DNA of 64,000 nt, from assembly GCF_910589235.1 (NCBI RefSeq), contig NW_025813595.1:1984001-2048000 (forward strand), given 5' to 3'. Shown piece after piece: positions 58,101 through 64,000 of the stretch. The position numbers and the translations under genes are program-made. The DNA comes from Vespa crabro (lineage: Eukaryota > Arthropoda > Insecta > Hymenoptera > Vespidae). The first letter of the stretch is position 1. Each line of letters opens with the position of its first letter. The notes under the pieces were generated by a model. The model did not search any database, was not told the origin of the DNA, and saw nothing but the letters and a program-made list of their open reading frames with translations.

Positions 58101-61100
58101 TCAATGATAATAATGATAATAACGATATTGATAATAACGATGTAACCGAAAATATCGATAATAAAAATAACAATATTAACGAAAACATCGGTAATACCAT
58201 TAACAATATTAATGTTATTATCGATAATAATAGTAATAATAATGAAGATATCAAAGATATTAACGACAATAACGATAAAAAAAATTGCAATTATATCGAT
58301 AATAAAGGTAATAAATTTAATAACAATAATAATGTTAATGACAATAATTATAATTGTAATAATAAAGATATTAACAAAAAAATATAGATAATAGCATTAA
58401 TAATAGCGATAATAAAGATAATAATAGAAGTAATAATTACAATATTACTAATAATGAAGATAATAATGTTAATAATAGTAGTAATAATGACAACAGTATT
58501 AAGAATAATAACTATAATAACGATAATGACGGTAATAATAATAACGGTAATAAGGATAATATCAATAATAATGATAACCATAATGACAATAATAACGACA
58601 ATAACGATAATTTTTATAATAATAATAACGATAATAACGATAATAACGTTAATACCAATATAAACGATAATAACGATAATCATAATAACGATAATAGCGA
58701 TAATACCGATATTAACGATAATAAAGAAAATCATAATAACAATAATATCGATAATAACGATAATGAAGATAATAATGTCTATAATAATAATAATAATGAT
58801 AATAATAACAATAAAAATTATAATAATAATAACAATAAGAAAGATGATAACGTTTATAACAACAACGATAATAACGATAACAACGAAAATAATGATAATA
58901 ACGACAAAAGCGATAATAACAATAATAATAATAGAAATAATAAAGATAATAAGGATATTAAAGTTTCTAACGATAATAATATTAACTAAATTAACGATAA
59001 TAACAGTTGTATGATAGGAACGATAATAAAATAAATAATAAAAAAAATAAAAACCTCAATAACGATAATAACGATAAAAATAAAAGAAATAATAGCAATG
59101 TTATGAATAAAAATTATTATGACGGTAATAACGATAATAATAGATGTAATAATAACAGTAATAACAATAATAGCGATAAAAACGTATTTAATATCAATAA
59201 TAATAACTATAATGATAAGATGGATAAAAATAATATCAATATTTACGATAATATCGATAATAATAATAATAGTAATAACTATAATAACTATAATGATGAA
59301 AATAACAATTATAATAATAACGATAATAAAGATAGTAACGTTAATAATAATAATAAAAATAATAATTATAATAACGATATTAAGTACAATAACGATAATA
59401 ATGTTGGTAATCTTGTCAATAATAACAATAATAACGAAAATAAAGATTATGACGATAACAATATTAATGATAATATCGACAGTAGTAATAATAATGATAA
59501 TGATAATATCGATAGTAACGAAAATAATAATAATAATAGTATCTATTATAACAATAATAACGATAATGATGATAATAATAGTAATTATATTAACGATTCT
59601 GACGATAATAACGAAAATAACGTTAATAATAGTAAAATAATAACGATAATTTCGTAAATAACGACAATAATAAACGTAATAATAGCGATAATAACGATAA
59701 CAATAATACGAATAATATGCCTAATAACGACATTAACGACTATAACGTTAATAATAATAACGATAATAACGATAATATCGAAAATATTATTAACAATATT
59801 AACGAAAATATCATTAAGTATAATAATAATAAAAAAAGTTATAAAAATAATAACGATAATAACGATAATAATAATGATAACCATAATAATGATAAGAATG
59901 ATCATCATATTAACGATAATAAGGATAATAATCATTACGATAATAACGATAATAACGATAAAAGTAATAGAAATAATAACGATTATATCGATAATAATAA
60001 TAATAATAATAATAACGATAATAACAATAATAACGGTTATAATATTAATAATAATAACGAAAATGATTATAGTAATGATTATAACTATAATAAGGTTAAT
60101 AACGGTAATAAAAATAAAAATAAAAACTTCAATAACGATAATAACAAAATTAGTAATATTAATAATAAAGCTAAAAACGATAATAACGATAATAACGAAT
60201 CATAATAATATCGATAAACACGATAAAATCGAAAATAATAATAAAAACTTTAACGATAAAATCGATAAAAATAATAATAATTTTAACGTTAATAACCATA
60301 ATAAAAATAATAATAATAGCAATAATAACCATAACAAGGAAAATAACGATGATGATATTAACGAAAATAACGATAATAGTAATAAATATAATATCGATAG
60401 TAACAATAATAACTATAATGACGATAATAACGATAATGATAATAACGATAATGAAGATGGTTATAATAAAGATAATATCTTTAATAACGGTATTAATATT
60501 AATAATAATAATAGCGATAATAACGATATTAATGATAATAACGATAATAATAAAAGCAATTATAACGATAATAACAATAATTATGGTAATAACAATAATA
60601 ATTATAATAGTGATAGCATTAATAACGATATTTACGATAATAATAATAATAATAAAGATAATAACATTATTAACGATAATAAAAATAATAATGATAATAA
60701 CGTTATAGACGATAATATCGATATTGATAATAAAAATATTAACGATAAAAACAATAATAATACTAACAAAATAACAAAAATAACGAAATTATCGATAATA
60801 ACGATAATAATAATAGTAATAATAATAACGATAATAAACATAATAACGATAATCATAATAATAATAATAATAATAACTATAATAACGATAATAACGATAA
60901 TGACGCTAATAAAAAAATAATAATAGCAATAAAAACGAAGAATACGATAATAAAAACAGTAATAATAACGATAATAAAGATACTAACGACAATAACGATA
61001 ATAATAACAACAATAATTACGATAATAACGATAATAACGATAATGATTATAATAATAATAACGATAATAACGACAATATTAATGATAATAATAACGATAA

Positions 61101-61573
61101 AAATGATAATAACGATTACAACGAAATTAATAATAATAACAATAATAATAATATTAATAATATTAAAAATAGTTAGTATAATAAGGATAATAATATTAGT
61201 AACCATAAAAATTATAACAATAATAACGATAATAACGATAACAAAGATAACTATATTAAAGATAATAACGATAATAATAATAACAACAATAATAATGGTA
61301 AAAAAGTTTAAGGGAAATAATAAAAATAATAATAAAGATAATATAGATATTAACGACATTAAAGCTAATAATTATAACAATAATAACGATAATAACTATA
61401 ATCACTACAATAATATTAATAATAATAATAATAATAACGAAAAAAAAGATAAAAACATTAATAATAATAACTATTATAACGACATTAGTAATAATAAGAA
61501 TAACGATAATATCGATATTAACATTAATAATAATAATAATAATAACGACAATAATGAAAATGACGATAATAAC

Positions 61574-61605
<32 letters not shown>

Positions 61606-61612
61606 TATTAAT

Positions 61613-61646
<34 letters not shown>

Positions 61647-62147
61647 TCGATAATAATGATAAAAACGACGATAACAGTAATGTAATAACGACAATATTAA
61701 TAATAATGATAACAATAATAACCATAATACCGATAGTAATATTGATAATAATAATGATAATTTCGATATTAATGACAATAACGATAATAATAATAATAAT
61801 AATAATAACGATAATAACGATAATAACGATAATACCGATAATAATAATAACGATAATATCGTTAAAGGTAATAATAATAATAATAGCAACAGTATCGAAA
61901 ATAACGATAATAGTAATAATGATAAAGAAGATAATAATAATAATCATAAGAACGATAATAACGATAATTACAATAATAGCGATAATTACGATAATAACGA
62001 TAATAATAATAACGATAATAACGATAATAGCAACAATAATAACGATAATCAAAAGAGTAATAATAATATTTATAACAATAATAATGATAAATTTGATTAT
62101 CATAATAACGATAATAACAATACTAATGATAATAACGGTAATGACGA
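55101..62147 (+). repeat. Generic array
   Basis: Degenerate array. 57838-57920 resembles 49996-50080, 58085-58255 is the partner of 53165-53350, and 59395-59520 resembles 18871-18990. Low-complexity open frames on both strands fill it, but no gene, RNA or inserted element is recognised. Confidence 0.8.
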
Positions 62148-64000
62148 TAGTAATAAGAGTCATAATAACATAATAACGATAATAATAGTAATAAAAATAT
62201 TGATAATTAGAATATATCGTTAAAAACGACATAAATAATAACAATATTAACAATAATAACGATAAAAACGATAAGAAATATAATTATAATAAAATTATTA
62301 ACGATAATTACTTTTATTACGATAATAACGATAATAATAATAAGAATAATAACGATAATTATGATAATAACGATAATAATAATAATAATAATAATAATTT
62401 TACCATTATAAACGATTATAGCGATATTAATGATAATTACAATAATATTATTAATATTAATAAAAATAATAACGATAATATAGATAATAAAAATTATTAT
62501 AATTAAGATAAAACCGAAAATAGCAATAATATCAATAGTAATAATAACGATAATAAGGATATCTTACGATAATAACGATAATAATAAACACATCAATAAC
62601 GGTAATAACGATAATAATATTAATAACGATAATGTTATTGAAGATAATAACAATAATAACCATAATAAAAGTAATAATAAAATTCATAAAATCAATATTA
62701 ACGATAATAATAGTATTAATTACGATAAGAAGGATAATAACAATAAAAACGATAACAAGAATAATGATAATAACGATAATAACGGTAATAGCGGTAACAT
62801 TAATTACGATAATAACGATAATAACGATAATAAAGATAATAATAAGATCAATAATAGCGATAATAAGGATGACATCGATAATAATAATAACAATAATATC
62901 AATTGTAACAATAATAATAATAATTGAAAAAATAATAACGTTAATAACGATAACAACGATAATTACGTTAATAATACTATCAATATTAACCATAATAACG
63001 AAACTAATAAATACGAAAATAATATTTATGATGATAATGATAATAAAGATAAAAGCAATAATAACGACAACAATAATAACGATAATAACGATAATTATTA
63101 TAATGATTATAATAAAACTAATAGTAATAATGACCATGATGACATTATTAACGATAATCATAATAGGGATAATAACAACATTGAGAATAATAACGATAAT
63201 TAAGAAAAAAATAATATATAATAATAACAACAATAACGATAAAAACGGTAATAACGTTACTAATAATAATAGTAATATTGATAATAACGATAATAACGAT
63301 AATAACAATAATAAAAAAATTATATTAATATTCTTAACGGTAATAACGATAATAACGATATAAATAATAATAGCAATAATAATAATAATAACGATATAAA
63401 CGGTAATAACAAAAATGACGATAATAATAATAATGACAACATTAATAATGACGATAATAACGATAATAATGATAATACTATTAAGGATAATAACGAAAAT
63501 AACGATAATAATAGTAATAATAGAATTGATAATTACAATATAACGTTAAAAAAGATATTAATAATAACAATATTAACAATAATGACGATAAGAACGATAA
63601 TAACTATAATTATAATAAAATTAATAACGATATTTACTATAAAGTCGACAATAACGATAATAATAACAACAATAATAACGATAATTATTGTAATATCGAT
63701 AATTACTCAAATAATAAAATCAATATTAATTTTAACAATAATAACGATAATAAAGATAATAATAATAACAATATTATCGATAATATGGATAATGACGATA
63801 TTATTATTATTAGTAATAACAATAATGACGATAATAACGATACATACGATTATAACGATGATAATAATAATAATGATGAAGATACTAAAGATATAATATT
63901 AATAATGAAAATAATAATAATTATAATAGCGATTATAACAATAAAACCATAATAACAATAAAAATTATAATGTCGAAAATAATAATAATATTAACAGTAA
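62148..64000 (+). repeat. Long direct repeat, copy B (runs off the window)
   Basis: Same orientation as 1-1779. It differs by an insertion of about 75 bases at about 62753-62826, which includes CGGTAATAGCGGTAACATTA, and by scattered substitutions such as AATATGG against AATAAGG. The window ends inside the match, so the true length is unknown. Confidence 0.93.

Larger units (their letters stand above)
4473..64000 (+). repeat. AATAACGAT-type low-complexity satellite array, right part
   Basis: The array resumes at the end of the retroelement with the same A-rich plus strand as on the left and continues to the window edge. The underlying unit is clearest in short perfect tandems of AATAACGAT: four copies at 4741-4776, three after one variant at 50291-50326, three at 21283-21309. 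Elsewhere it is diluted by AAT and AAC triplets, point changes and small indels. TATCGATA (for example 855-862 in the left part) and CGATA recur throughout. No unique-sequence island, gene domain or RNA gene was recognised in these 59.5 kb. Named duplications inside it are listed separately. Confidence 0.92.

Noticed and set aside
1..64000. Telomeric repeat of the insect TTAGG type
   Set aside because: No tandem TTAGG or CCTAA was seen; the array is built on AAT, AAC and GAT triplets.
1..64000. Organellar or bacterial endosymbiont DNA, suggested by the high AT content
   Set aside because: No organelle or bacterial gene, rRNA or tRNA is present, and the embedded element is a eukaryotic LINE with an A-rich tail.

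Overview
The window is almost entirely one kind of DNA: an AT-rich, A-biased, low-complexity array built on a degenerate 9-base unit close to AATAACGAT, mixed with AAT/AAC triplets. It fills about 62.7 of the 64 kb. The only conventional sequence is a 1.27-kb island at about 3208-4472. There, the minus strand carries a dead non-LTR retrotransposon (LINE) whose residual protein motifs look like the R1 clade. That clade is typical of arthropods, so the best guess is a repeat-rich region (pericentromeric, sex-chromosome or similar heterochromatin) of an insect or other arthropod nuclear genome. The clade call is from recognised motifs, not from a search. I see no functional protein gene, rRNA, tRNA, CRISPR array or bacterial-type regulatory site.

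Layout. 1-3207: array, of which 1-1779 is one copy of a long direct repeat. 3208-4472: R1-like element, minus strand, A-rich tail at 3208-3232, 5'-truncated and with two internal deletions. 4473-64000: array again, with the same strand bias. Inside the right array there is a 547-bp tandem duplication (6779-7892). There are also several longer duplications at fixed spacings: 8.78-10.8 kb with 34.4-36.9 kb; 12.49-12.78 with 25.49-25.75; 13.5-14.6 with 46.7-49.0; 17.7-19.2 with 21.6-23.3; 20.5-20.8 with 39.2-39.5; 23.6-24.6 with 42.5-43.4; 34.1-34.4 with 53.65-53.88; 44.46-44.7 with 50.87-51.1; and 53.17-53.35 with 58.09-58.26. Two dispersed modules, called D and G here, recur five and six times, and three times in the order D then G. 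62148-64000 repeats 1-1779 about 62.2 kb downstream and runs off the right edge.

Coding potential. A run of AATAACGAT leaves five of six frames free of stop codons: plus strand Asn-Asn-Asp and Ile-Thr-Ile, minus strand Ile-Val-Ile, Ser-Leu-Leu and Arg-Tyr-Tyr. The many open frames of 60-576 codons are therefore a by-product of the repeat and are not annotated as genes. The array is better read as a complex satellite that has grown by nested duplications from tens of bases to tens of kilobases, with one retroelement inserted in it.
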